Shown in pieces: positions 15,677 through 23,105 of a stretch of DNA of 35,757 nucleotides (within the stretch, counting starts at the first letter, position 1; every line of letters starts with the position of its first letter). The notes beneath the pieces were generated by a model that ran no database searches, was not told the origin of the DNA, and saw only the letters and a program-made list of their open reading frames with translations. This stretch comes from a virus, in IMG/VR virus record IMGVR_UViG_3300048010_000106, positions 1 to 35,757 of that record. One strand, given 5' to 3'. Made by a program: the position numbers and the translations under genes.

Positions 15677-16300
15677 TTATAGACCAGTGGTTGCAGTATG
15701 GAACGGAAGATTCAGTTTAACAAGTAATGTTACACCAGCAGATGCAACATCGATCTCATCAAACGAATCTTTAATACCAACAATACGGAAGTTATCCGTA
15801 GCTGTTGTTGCTCCAGCAGATGCTACAGAAACTTCACCGATAGAAATACCAGTAGAACCATTCTGTGAACCAAACCCTGTTCCCTCAGCATTTGAGTGAA
15901 TCAAGGCCGTTGCCGTTGCAATGTTGGTAAGGGACGCGTCTGCTTTAACTTCATAAACTTGGTGAGGGTTATCATAAACAAAAACCCTTGCCTCGCTGTT
16001 TGACTTTAAAGAAGATGTTCCTGGGTAGTTGTTGGTGAAAACAGTTTCACCATCAGTATTAACAAACTGACATCCGGCCATAACACCTAGGATAGCAACA
16101 CTACCACCATCTGCCGCACTTACATCTACAAGTCCATTAGTAAGAGGAATCACCATATCGCCTTGATAAATAGCAGATGATGATCCAGCTGTTCCGTTAA
16201 CTTGTACGAGATAAGACGTCAAACCTGTGGAGTTCGCTGCGCCACCTAGAAGATTGTGTGGACGCAAGCCAAATGGGGCATCAATATTTGTACCAGCCAT
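15677..16300 (-). CDS. Putative capsid decoration or head-associated protein
   Basis: The 207-residue product begins AGTNIDAPFGLRPHNLLGGA, with GAGG upstream of the ATG. It is a beta-rich sequence in which short strands alternate with Gly/Ser/Ala linkers: YLVQVNGTAGSSSAIYQGDM, VAILGVMAGCQFVNTDGE, EARVFVYDNPHQVYEVKADA. The opening DAPFGLRP is a repeated start of structural proteins that sit immediately before the coat in marine phages. A decoration-protein function is inferred from position and beta content, and it could instead be a minor coat protein. Expressed together with the coat, with which it is separated by only 13 bases. Confidence 0.75.
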   Translation of the reverse strand: MAGTNIDAPFGLRPHNLLGGAANSTGLTSYLVQVNGTAGSSSAIYQGDMVIPLTNGLVDVSAADGGSVAILGVMAGCQFVNTDGETVFTNNYPGTSSLKSNSEARVFVYDNPHQVYEVKADASLTNIATATALIHSNAEGTGFGSQNGSTGISIGEVSVASAGATTATDNFRIVGIKDSFDEIDVASAGVTLLVKLNLPFHTATTGL

Positions 16301-16314
16301 TATCTAGTCCTCTT

Positions 16315-16770
16315 CTAATTATCGGAGCCACCTTTAGCTCCGAAGGTTACACGGGATTGCCGATCATTATGTATCGGCATCGAACTATGTTGTTCCCTCA
16401 TTAGATCATTATCTACAGCGGTCATCTGATCTGCCGTTTTTTCACGATAAAATCTATCACGCTCAGATTTTGACTCAAGAGGAAATCTTGCTAAAATAAG
16501 CCCCCCAACTCCAATTACTCCTGCATGTTTTCCGTCTTGTACGGTAGGAGCAGCAAAATCAGGATACTCATCGGCGCGAACTAATTCAAAGCCTTCGCGT
16601 AAGCGAGCTGAAAGATTTTTATTATCATCATAACCCATAACTGATTCACGGATCCAACGATGAGTATATCCTTCAGGCGGTGGTGGTGCGTCTAATGAAG
16701 ACGGAGGAGTCCAAGGTTTACGGCGAGATTCTTTTTCTCGAGTGGCAGTATTGCGTGGGGTACGATCCAT
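16315..16770 (-). CDS. Conserved phage protein in the capsid operon
   Basis: The 151-residue product is highly charged and starts DRTPRNTATREKESRRKPWT. A conserved core reads GYTHRWIRESVMGYDDNKNL, then LREGFELVRADEYPDF, VIGVGGLILARFPLESKSER and REKTADQMTAVDNDLMREQH. I recognise this order from marine phages, where the gene lies between scaffold and capsid genes. AAGGA is upstream of the ATG. No enzyme motif or membrane segment is seen. A role in head assembly, possibly alongside the scaffold, is inferred from its place. Confidence 0.75.
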   Translation of the reverse strand: MDRTPRNTATREKESRRKPWTPPSSLDAPPPPEGYTHRWIRESVMGYDDNKNLSARLREGFELVRADEYPDFAAPTVQDGKHAGVIGVGGLILARFPLESKSERDRFYREKTADQMTAVDNDLMREQHSSMPIHNDRQSRVTFGAKGGSDN

Positions 16771-16781
16771 GATCTATTCCT

Positions 16782-17675
16782 TCACGATTGTAAGCGAGCT
16801 AGTTGCTTCGCGTATTGTTCATAAGATACACCTAATTTATCTGCGATTGCAACCTGAGAAGGTGATAATTTGATTTTTTTGTTGGGAGCTTTACCCGATG
16901 ACCTTGTAGCACCAGCTACTGGAGCACGAGCACTTGATCTTGTTCCCTGTTGAAATTTATGAGGAAATTCATCACGCATACGTTTATCTAGCTCATCATA
17001 ATACTCATCAGAGGATGGGTTAAAATATTCTTCCTCTATAAGTTTTTTATGTATACTAAATGCTGTGAGCGTCATAGGCTCATCTTGCCCAAACCAAGTA
17101 TTCCGCTCTGCCCAAGATCTAGCTTTTGGGTCTGGTTGGTTATTCTGTTGTTGCTGCGGAGCTGCTTGTGGCTGCTGTTGTGGAGCTGCTTTACGTTGCT
17201 CTAATTGTTGTTTTGCCACATTAAGACGCTCACTTTCAATAGCTAATTTAGCTACCGCTTTTTGAGCTTCTATCTGAGCATCAACATCACCAATATTGAT
17301 AGCATCACTTAATTGTTTTTTCAGTACATCTTCTTGTGATGTTACCCTTTGATCATACTCACTTATGTACGATTCATCAATTTGAGAACTACGTTTTTGA
17401 AGCTCTTCATTTTGAGCTTGAACAGATCTAGCATATTCAGTAGCTGCTTTTTCACGTCGCTCAGCCTCACGCATTTTGTAGGTGAGCTTTTCGATACGCT
17501 TTTGGACTTTGTCGCTATAGCCTTCGAGGTCTTCGTCTGAGGTTTCTTGGACTGTACCTTCTGCGCTTTCTTCACTGACGGCTTCTTGATTTTCTTCACC
17601 GTCTTTTTGCTCTTCTGTGTCATTTTCCAATTCCACTTCTACAACATCATCTTCTAATTGTTTAGCTTCGGGCAT
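16782..17675 (-). CDS. Scaffolding protein
   Basis: I start at the ATG at 17675, with AGGAG eight bases upstream; a GTG nine bases earlier would lengthen it by three residues. The 297-residue protein has an acidic N-terminal 55 residues (Glu/Asp-rich), a long coiled-coil region (about 55-165, KRIEKLTYKMREAERREKAA), a Gln-rich linker (about 165-185), and a basic C-terminal end (KAPNKKIKLSPSQVAIADKL) followed by a short helix. This layout is the classic scaffold: elongated and coiled-coil, with a positively charged C-terminal coat-binding segment. It lies just upstream of the coat operon genes and just downstream of the GroES-type gene. Function is by architecture, without a sequence search. 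Confidence 0.85.
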   Translation of the reverse strand: MPEAKQLEDDVVEVELENDTEEQKDGEENQEAVSEESAEGTVQETSDEDLEGYSDKVQKRIEKLTYKMREAERREKAATEYARSVQAQNEELQKRSSQIDESYISEYDQRVTSQEDVLKKQLSDAINIGDVDAQIEAQKAVAKLAIESERLNVAKQQLEQRKAAPQQQPQAAPQQQQNNQPDPKARSWAERNTWFGQDEPMTLTAFSIHKKLIEEEYFNPSSDEYYDELDKRMRDEFPHKFQQGTRSSARAPVAGATRSSGKAPNKKIKLSPSQVAIADKLGVSYEQYAKQLARLQS

Positions 17676-17686
17676 AAGAATCACTC

Positions 17687-18112
17687 CTATGTGTGGATTA
17701 TATCTTCAGGATTACTAATAGTAGCTAATATTTCATCATCATTCAATAAACGAACTTCGCCACCATCTATTTTAAAACGGCTACCAGCATATCGGCCAAA
17801 AATGACCCAATCACCTTCCTTACACCAAGGTTTGCTATCGCCAAATTTTTCTTTATCTTGATACGCTAATGGACCAACTTTGACCACATAACCACAAACA
17901 GTAGCTAATGCCTCACGATCAACTGTGGAATCAGGTATATAAATACCTCCTGAAGTTTTACCTTTACCTCGGTAAGGAAGAATAAGAATACGCCAACCAG
18001 AAGGCTCAGGAAGTTTTTCTTTTGAGGTGATATTATCGGGGGAGGTTTCTTTTTTAGCAGAATGTTCCGCAGCTTTTGCATACCGCTCTGGAACAAATAG
18101 AGTTTTACTCAT
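17687..18112 (-). CDS. groES: GroES-type co-chaperonin (Cpn10) homologue
   Basis: The 141-residue protein has a Cpn10 domain at about 33-133: PSGWRILILPYRGK, a mobile loop GKGKTSGGIYIPDST in which IYI replaces the GroES hydrophobic tripeptide, then GYVVKVGPLAY, CKEGDWVIFGRYAGSRFKID and LLNDDEILATI. It is longer than bacterial GroES (97 aa) because of a 32-residue polar N-terminal extension. Co-chaperonins cap GroEL so that a substrate folds inside. Phage T4 gp31 replaces host GroES for coat folding, so a similar role is plausible here. The gene lies directly before scaffold and coat genes, and its start overlaps the preceding gene by eight bases. Activity is not shown. Confidence 0.85.
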   Translation of the reverse strand: MSKTLFVPERYAKAAEHSAKKETSPDNITSKEKLPEPSGWRILILPYRGKGKTSGGIYIPDSTVDREALATVCGYVVKVGPLAYQDKEKFGDSKPWCKEGDWVIFGRYAGSRFKIDGGEVRLLNDDEILATISNPEDIIHT

Positions 18113-18296
18113 GTTCTATCCTTTTTAGCAGGAGGTCAAGCTCCTGTTTAATTGTTGCAAGTTCTACAAGCCGTGCTCGCAGTTCCTTGAATGCGGTAAT
18201 ATCATCTACTGAACCATTCAATAATTGCTCAGTAATCATATTTTCTCGTTCAATGATAATATTACGGAGTTTTTCGTGGATGTAAAGGGTAGACAT
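18105..18296 (-). CDS. Short coiled-coil phage protein
   Basis: The 63-residue protein is nearly all helix: STLYIHEKLRNIIIERENMI, then ITAFKELRARLVELATIKQE, then LDLLLKRIEHE, with heptad-like spacing typical of a coiled coil. Its ATG directly follows the TAA of the upstream gene (TAAATG), so there is no room for a separate Shine-Dalgarno sequence and translation is probably coupled. It overlaps the GroES-type start by eight bases. Function is unknown; its position between a basic micro-protein and the co-chaperonin is not informative. Confidence 0.7.
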   Translation of the reverse strand: MSTLYIHEKLRNIIIERENMITEQLLNGSVDDITAFKELRARLVELATIKQELDLLLKRIEHE

Positions 18297-18440
18297 TTAT
18301 GTTTTTATAACTTTCTTACGTTTTTTAGCAGTTTTAGCAGCATTTTTAAAATCTGAGGCTGATGGTGCGCCTTTTTGTCCAACCTTACGCATTGGTTTAC
18401 CACTAGCTCTTCGTTTTGCAATGTTCCTATATAAACTCAT
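18297..18440 (-). CDS. Small basic phage protein (47 aa)
   Basis: The start is the ATG at 18440 with AAGGA upstream; it overlaps the holin-like gene stop (ATGA). The 47-residue product is strongly positively charged: SLYRNIAKRRASGKPMRKVG, then QKGAPSASDFKNAAKTAKKR. The segment MRK.G.KGAPSA.DFK.AAKTA is a signature I recall from small proteins of marine phages. There is no acidic surface to balance it, so nucleic-acid or membrane-phosphate binding is possible but speculative. Confidence 0.65.
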   Translation of the reverse strand: MSLYRNIAKRRASGKPMRKVGQKGAPSASDFKNAAKTAKKRKKVIKT

Positions 18441-18814
18441 TTTCGTATTCCTTTTATACCGCGTATACCGAAACTTGCTCCAATAGAAGCATACATAGCC
18501 CACTGAAACCAATCAGGGGTTCTAGACAATGCCGCAAAACCATCTTCAACATATGGTTGAGTAAATGGGATAAAACACATAGCTATGATCACAATAAATA
18601 AAATTGTCCATGCTTCATCCTTCCAGCTATTATCGCTGGATTGTGCCATTATTTTTTCCCACCCTGCTTCATGGGTGGCAGCTACTTTCATAACTTCAGC
18701 TTCTGCTTCCGCTTTAGCTTGAGCAACTCTACCTTTAGCTTTAGTTTGCTCTATTTTGGATTCCATAAATGAGCCAGCTAAATTAGCTATTGGACCAATC
18801 AATGCTTGTATCAT
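18437..18814 (-). CDS. Putative holin (three-segment / GTA-type holin-like)
   Basis: The ATG at 18814 overlaps the stop of the upstream small exported gene (ATGA) and has AGGAG ten bases before it; an upstream in-frame start is possible. The 125-residue product has a short hydrophobic N-terminal helix (MIQALIGPIANLAGSF), an Ala/Lys/Glu helical stalk (about 18-60), and two membrane segments (about 68-86, WTILFIVIIAMCFIPF, and about 102-118, WFQWAMYASIGASFGI). The WKDE...P...FAAL...PDW.QW pattern fits the holin_3TM group found in phages and gene transfer agents. Such holins open the inner membrane for lysis. No endolysin is visible nearby. Confidence 0.7.
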   Translation of the reverse strand: MIQALIGPIANLAGSFMESKIEQTKAKGRVAQAKAEAEAEVMKVAATHEAGWEKIMAQSSDNSWKDEAWTILFIVIIAMCFIPFTQPYVEDGFAALSRTPDWFQWAMYASIGASFGIRGIKGIRK

Positions 18815-19026
18815 CTTGATAAAACTCCTTTGGGCAACGGCTTGCAACTCCAGCCAACAGGCTTATATCCTCGCATATGGATATGGACACGTTCTGCTAA
18901 AACTAATGCATGAGCTTGACAAGCACGTTCGGTATCCTGCCATTTTTGCGCTTCTAAAAAAGTACATTGATCACGTTGCACCGCGCTTGTTCCTATAAGA
19001 CAGGCTATAACTACAGCTTGATACAT
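18811..19026 (-). CDS. Small exported Cys-containing protein
   Basis: I start at the ATG at 19026, the A of which overlaps the upstream TGA (TGATG). The 71-residue product opens MYQAVVIACLIGTSAV, a short hydrophobic signal-like or anchor segment, followed by a soluble part with four or more Cys residues: C21, C36, C61 and one in the leader. The rest reads TFLEAQKWQDTERACQAHAL, then VLAERVHIHMRGYKPVGWSC. It lies between an EF-hand membrane protein and a holin-like protein, so a periplasmic accessory to lysis (an Rz1- or lysis-regulator-like role) is possible. The sequence alone does not prove this. Confidence 0.65.
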   Translation of the reverse strand: MYQAVVIACLIGTSAVQRDQCTFLEAQKWQDTERACQAHALVLAERVHIHMRGYKPVGWSCKPLPKGVLSR

Positions 19027-19340
19027 CACTTTTTATTCATCCAAGCTGTAGTACCCATATAAGCACCTACGATTCCAGCACCGCTTATGTAGAATAAATT
19101 GCTTATATCAGATAATGCTTTCACTCTATCTAAAGGAATAAAAAACATAGCTACAGTAAATAACCCCATAGAAATTAAGGTGAAACGCGCCATTCGTAAT
19201 TGTGCTAAATGTTTGCGTAATTCCGTTTCTGTCTTTTTTATTTCTTTGACGTGCGATAATTCTTCATCACTAACGATGCCATCACCATCTTCATCATACT
19301 CAGCAAACTTAGATTCTTTTTGCAGTTTTTTCTGCGCCAT
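19026..19340 (-). CDS. EF-hand membrane protein, holin-like
   Basis: The 104-residue product combines a canonical calcium-binding EF-hand loop with two membrane helices. Residues 16-27 read DEDGDGIVSDEE: Asp at positions 1, 3 and 5, Gly at 6, Glu at 12. A charged linker (about 28-50) leads to membrane segments at about 52-70 (FTLISMGLFTVAMFFIP) and 83-100 (FYISGAGIVGAYMGTTAW). I recognise this architecture as recurrent in marine phages. Its ATG directly follows the TAA of the upstream gene. Its place in the membrane-gene cluster suggests a lysis or membrane role, and calcium could regulate it, but that is inference. Confidence 0.75.
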   Translation of the reverse strand: MAQKKLQKESKFAEYDEDGDGIVSDEELSHVKEIKKTETELRKHLAQLRMARFTLISMGLFTVAMFFIPLDRVKALSDISNLFYISGAGIVGAYMGTTAWMNKK

Positions 19341-19580
19341 TTACCTCACGCCTCTGAATTTAATCCCTCTTGATGCTGCACCACGTCCGCGTGATCTATT
19401 ACCCATATTAGCTATTTCACCTTCTGGCGGAGAACCATCTGATCTTTTAGCAATACCTCTGCGTTTAAATTCTTCAAAGGACATAGTATCATCATAATTA
19501 CCATCAAAGAACATTTCCCGTAGTTCTTGGTCAGGATCCATTGGTATTTCTTTTACATCAACATCTTTATTTTTAGTCAT
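19341..19580 (-). CDS. Small acidic-to-basic phage protein
   Basis: The 79-residue product has AGGAG upstream of the ATG. The N-terminal half is acidic (DVDVKEIPMDPDQELREMFF, then DDTMSFEEFKRRG), with a segment that resembles half of an EF-hand, DGNYDDTMSFEEF, but without the full loop. The C-terminal half is basic (GNRSRGRGAASRGIKFRGVR). Its stop abuts the ATG of the EF-hand membrane protein. The two proteins may work together because they are adjacent and both contain acidic calcium-like segments; this is speculation. Confidence 0.65.
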   Translation of the reverse strand: MTKNKDVDVKEIPMDPDQELREMFFDGNYDDTMSFEEFKRRGIAKRSDGSPPEGEIANMGNRSRGRGAASRGIKFRGVR

Positions 19581-19589
19581 TATTTTCTC

Positions 19590-20561
19590 CTAACCTCCAA
19601 ACATATTTTTAACATTTTGTTGTAAAGCCTCAAGGCTGAACGGCTGCACCCCTTGTGTGTATTTTCCTGTGACTGTTTTTGCTGACGGATTTTTTTGGTA
19701 ATCACCAGCATAAGTCAAACCTGTTTTTGTATCCATATAGCCACCAGGAATGGATACGATATTATCGGCTAATTGTTTGAAACCTCGTTGCATATTTTCT
19801 AGTGTGCCAACTTGTCTAGCTTTTACGCCAAATGCAGATGGACCCACACTTGTTGTTGGCTTTCCACTAGCAATACCTACATTTTGAGAAGTAGAAAGAT
19901 TACTTTGTTGATCATTTATCATATCATTAATGGCATCAATAGCCTGTTGCTGTGGTGATCCTGCAGGAGCTTGTGATGGTGCAGGTGCATCATCTGGTCT
20001 ACCTGTATATCCAGTTGCAGGAGTTTGCCTACCGCTCGCTATACCTGTCTGTGGCATATTTGCTAACTCTCCCACAATACTATCTTTACCAATAACAGAA
20101 TCTGATACAGCGGTCTCAGTTGGTGCTTTACCTTGATTCATTTGCTTACCAAGTATAGAATTAACAAGACCAAGAGCAATTTGTTGTGCTTCTGTAAGTC
20201 CAGGCACTACTGCTGTAAGTCCACCGAGAGGAGTATTTCTTCCTGGAACAGTTATATCGAGTACATTGTCAAAAAAACTTTTTTTCTGGTCGTATCCAAT
20301 AAGACCTAAAATACCTTGATTATCTTGAAATACGCCATCCTTATAATCATCTGCTGTGAAAACGCCTACCGTTCTACCAGTGCTTCTAGCTTGATTTATT
20401 GCTGCTTCTACTGCTGCACGTTCTGCCGCTCTATCCGCAGCTCTATCAACATGGGATTGCCTATTATCTCTATCTTCAGATCTATCTCCACCACCAGCAC
20501 CTGGACCAGAGGGATCATTAGCTCTACCTGCTTCGTCTTCTCCAGCAAAACCTCTAGGCAT
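19590..20561 (-). CDS. Unknown low-complexity protein downstream of the portal
   Basis: The 323-residue product starts in a TAATG with the portal stop (the portal's own AGGAGAGG end serves as ribosome site). The N-terminus is Gly/Asp/Arg-rich, followed by an Ala/Arg/Glu helix (about 34-58). The centre has a hydrophobic segment (LTAVVPGLTEAQQIALGLVN). Two copies of a GIASG(R/K) motif, followed by T and Pro-rich residues, occur near residues 173 and 228. The C-terminal third is polar with LTYAGDYQKNPSAKTVTGKY. I recognise no family. Position suggests a head-related protein, possibly packaged in the virion. Confidence 0.65.
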   Translation of the reverse strand: MPRGFAGEDEAGRANDPSGPGAGGGDRSEDRDNRQSHVDRAADRAAERAAVEAAINQARSTGRTVGVFTADDYKDGVFQDNQGILGLIGYDQKKSFFDNVLDITVPGRNTPLGGLTAVVPGLTEAQQIALGLVNSILGKQMNQGKAPTETAVSDSVIGKDSIVGELANMPQTGIASGRQTPATGYTGRPDDAPAPSQAPAGSPQQQAIDAINDMINDQQSNLSTSQNVGIASGKPTTSVGPSAFGVKARQVGTLENMQRGFKQLADNIVSIPGGYMDTKTGLTYAGDYQKNPSAKTVTGKYTQGVQPFSLEALQQNVKNMFGG

Positions 20562-22960
20562 TAACCTCTCCTATTAGCTGTGCGTTGTAATGCTATTTGT
20601 GCTCGCATAGCTGCAATATCTTCTGTACTGCCAATACGCTCACGTTGGATAGCAGCTTGTTCATTAGCTTTTTGTTTATTAAATTCAAGCTCCATTTGAT
20701 CTTGCTGAGCATCTTGCATCTGATCTTGCTGCCGTAATGCAAGCTCTTGTTGTTTTAATTCTACAAGCGGATCTTTTTGTTGTGCCGCTAATAATTGTGC
20801 CTCTTGCTGCAAATATTCTGTTACTAGCTGTGCCTCAACTTGATCTAACATATTTTGCATAGCCTCAGGTGGCATTTGCTGATCGGTGTTTTGCATATTC
20901 ATCATTTGTTGTTGTGCAATCATTTGTGCTTTTAATGTCAAATGTTCAAAAATATGCGTCTGCAAAATTTGCATAGCCGCTGGATTGCCTTTAACAACTA
21001 TACTATTCATAAATGCTAAATGTGATTGTATATGAGCATCATGGTTCTGCTGTGGAAAGGCTTTTAATTGTTGCTTCCCAGCTAATGCCATCTGTAACAA
21101 ACCATTTTCTGTAATAGCATTTGTAGGCTGTGGCTGTTGCGGAGGTGTTAATATTTGCTCAATATTATCTACACCTAATGCACTATACATCCTACGATAT
21201 GCTTCATAGATATTATGCATTTGTGGATTAGCTTGTGCCAATTTTAATTGCTCACTGGCTAAACTTACACGTTGAGACATACTGAATATATTAGGATTAG
21301 CTACAGGAACAATATCAACCCGACCGTCAAAATCATTAGCTTTTAATCCCGGCTGATTACCTGTGACATTATATGAATAATCACTGCCATCTGTTCCGAT
21401 AATTTCTGCAAGTAGCTTAAACTCCTGCTTCATAGCATTGTACAAACGCTTATGTACCGCAGACATAATACGACTACCACGTTCCATTAATGCAACTGTT
21501 GTACCTACAGGCATTTCAGTATTTTGAATATTACCTGTGCCTATATCTGTTGTGCCTACAAATTTTTGCGCTGCCTGAACTACAAAACCAAGCAGCTGGA
21601 ACAGAGTCGCGCTCGGCTCTTTGTAGGGCAAAGGTAAAAGCGAGCCGCGTAGCTCCGTTCCAACAACATCGACATCTCGCCACTCTCCAGGTTGTAGTGG
21701 TTGGTCATCATCTCGGATACGCAATCCTCTAGCTTTAAATCCTGCTGGCATATTTGATAAAGTGCCAGCATCTATAAGTTGCCGTAGGTTAGCTGTAGCT
21801 GTGCGTGATAGATTACCTAGTAAATGAATCAAGCCATTACCGTAAAAACCTAATCCTGGAGTGAACATATAATGAATAAAGAACTGTTTTTTACGTTTCA
21901 TAGGGTCTGTTTCCGCATAATTACGGTAAATAGACAAAACTTCACCCGAATCAGCAGAAACTGTAACAATATACGGTAATTTTATACCTGTTTCCTCGCC
22001 ATCGGCATCTTTATCAGCAAAATCGGCTAAATCTAAGAAACAATGGCACTCATACAATGTGATTTCTTCATATGTACCCTGCTTCTCTACGCCAGCAAGC
22101 TCTTCTTTAGTCTCTTTAAGCTCATCATAATCACCTTCTCCAGCAGATATTTCAAGATCACGATAAAAACCATTTACTTGCTGCTTGCGTAATTCATTTT
22201 CGGTAATACGAATGATGTGTGTAGCACGTTCTGCACTCGCAAGATCAGTTGCACTGTACGGCACAAGCAAATCTTCAGCTTGTACAAACTTACTTACCTG
22301 TCTGCCAAGCTGCGGATCAGGATAAACCTTCTTAAATGCACTACCACACAGCCCTAAGTAGTATAACATCTGATCAAATTCAGAATCATACTCTTCCATA
22401 ATGTGTAGTATTTGATAATTCATCTCTTGTTTAATACGTTCTGCCTGTTTTTCCAGTTCAGAAGTTGTATCACCCAAGACTTGTGTGCGGACAGGACCGC
22501 TCGGTGGTAATAATTCTTTATATGCTTGTGCTTGGAACTGGCTAACAGCCTCATTCAACATAGGATGTATTACACCAGTAGCTCCTTGGAAAGGTTCTGT
22601 ACGGTTATCATACTTAATACCAAGTAAATTGAGACCCTTGGTATAAGTGCTTAACCATTCATTACGAGAGGCTTTATCTTCATCTACTTTTTCCAGCACC
22701 ATACTAGATATACCAGTAAGTTCATCATCATCAATAAACTCCGCAAGGTTATCCATGAATTCTGCTTCATCTTTATCTTCACTATCCGGTTCAGAAAATT
22801 CTACAGAACCATCTTCTAGTGTAGACATCTCCATACCCTCGAATGATGGTTCGGGGGCATCTGTCGGTAGTTCTATTTCTAACTCATCATCAGGCAACGG
22901 ATTACCAACCAATGCCATTTCACGTTCAACATTATTAAAGGGACTTTTCTGTACCGCCAC
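20561..22960 (-). CDS. Portal protein (P22-type)
   Basis: The gene starts at GTG (GGGAGG eight bases upstream), and the 799-residue product has the length and order of P22-type portals. Conserved parts are the acidic start, YDNRTEPFQGATGVIHPMLN, EAVSQFQAQAYKELLPPSGP, QMNYQILHIMEEYDSEFDQM, the channel region with YGNGLIHLLGNLSRTATANL, and MPAGFKARGLRIRDDD. The long Gln/Met-rich helical C-terminus (about 650-799) fits the helical barrel or internal domain. The portal is the dodecameric ring through which DNA enters and to which adaptors bind. It sits between the large terminase and the scaffold/capsid genes. Confidence 0.9.
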   Translation of the reverse strand: MAVQKSPFNNVEREMALVGNPLPDDELEIELPTDAPEPSFEGMEMSTLEDGSVEFSEPDSEDKDEAEFMDNLAEFIDDDELTGISSMVLEKVDEDKASRNEWLSTYTKGLNLLGIKYDNRTEPFQGATGVIHPMLNEAVSQFQAQAYKELLPPSGPVRTQVLGDTTSELEKQAERIKQEMNYQILHIMEEYDSEFDQMLYYLGLCGSAFKKVYPDPQLGRQVSKFVQAEDLLVPYSATDLASAERATHIIRITENELRKQQVNGFYRDLEISAGEGDYDELKETKEELAGVEKQGTYEEITLYECHCFLDLADFADKDADGEETGIKLPYIVTVSADSGEVLSIYRNYAETDPMKRKKQFFIHYMFTPGLGFYGNGLIHLLGNLSRTATANLRQLIDAGTLSNMPAGFKARGLRIRDDDQPLQPGEWRDVDVVGTELRGSLLPLPYKEPSATLFQLLGFVVQAAQKFVGTTDIGTGNIQNTEMPVGTTVALMERGSRIMSAVHKRLYNAMKQEFKLLAEIIGTDGSDYSYNVTGNQPGLKANDFDGRVDIVPVANPNIFSMSQRVSLASEQLKLAQANPQMHNIYEAYRRMYSALGVDNIEQILTPPQQPQPTNAITENGLLQMALAGKQQLKAFPQQNHDAHIQSHLAFMNSIVVKGNPAAMQILQTHIFEHLTLKAQMIAQQQMMNMQNTDQQMPPEAMQNMLDQVEAQLVTEYLQQEAQLLAAQQKDPLVELKQQELALRQQDQMQDAQQDQMELEFNKQKANEQAAIQRERIGSTEDIAAMRAQIALQRTANRRG

Positions 22961-23105
22961 TTGACTTACCTCCCTGTATCAAACGCAATTTAGGCCGATC
23001 TAGCTTTTTCACATCCTCAAGAACTTCTTCTATCAAATGTTTTAACTCTTCCACTCTAGCCGTAATAGGCTGTACTTCTGGGGGGTGCATCGACATAATC
23101 GTCAT
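22935..23105 (-). CDS. Small helical protein spanning the terminase-portal junction
   Basis: The reading frame starts with ATG at 23105 (AGAGG a few bases upstream) inside the end of the large terminase gene and ends inside the portal start. The 56-residue product has a central helix (RVEELKHLIEEVLEDVKKLD) followed by RPKLRLIQGGKSSGGTEKSL. I recall small proteins ending in LRLI.GG between terminase and portal of related phages. It overlaps the terminase by 50 bases and the portal by 26. The double overlap makes a conserved function likely, but the function is unknown. Confidence 0.6.
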   Translation of the reverse strand: MTIMSMHPPEVQPITARVEELKHLIEEVLEDVKKLDRPKLRLIQGGKSSGGTEKSL

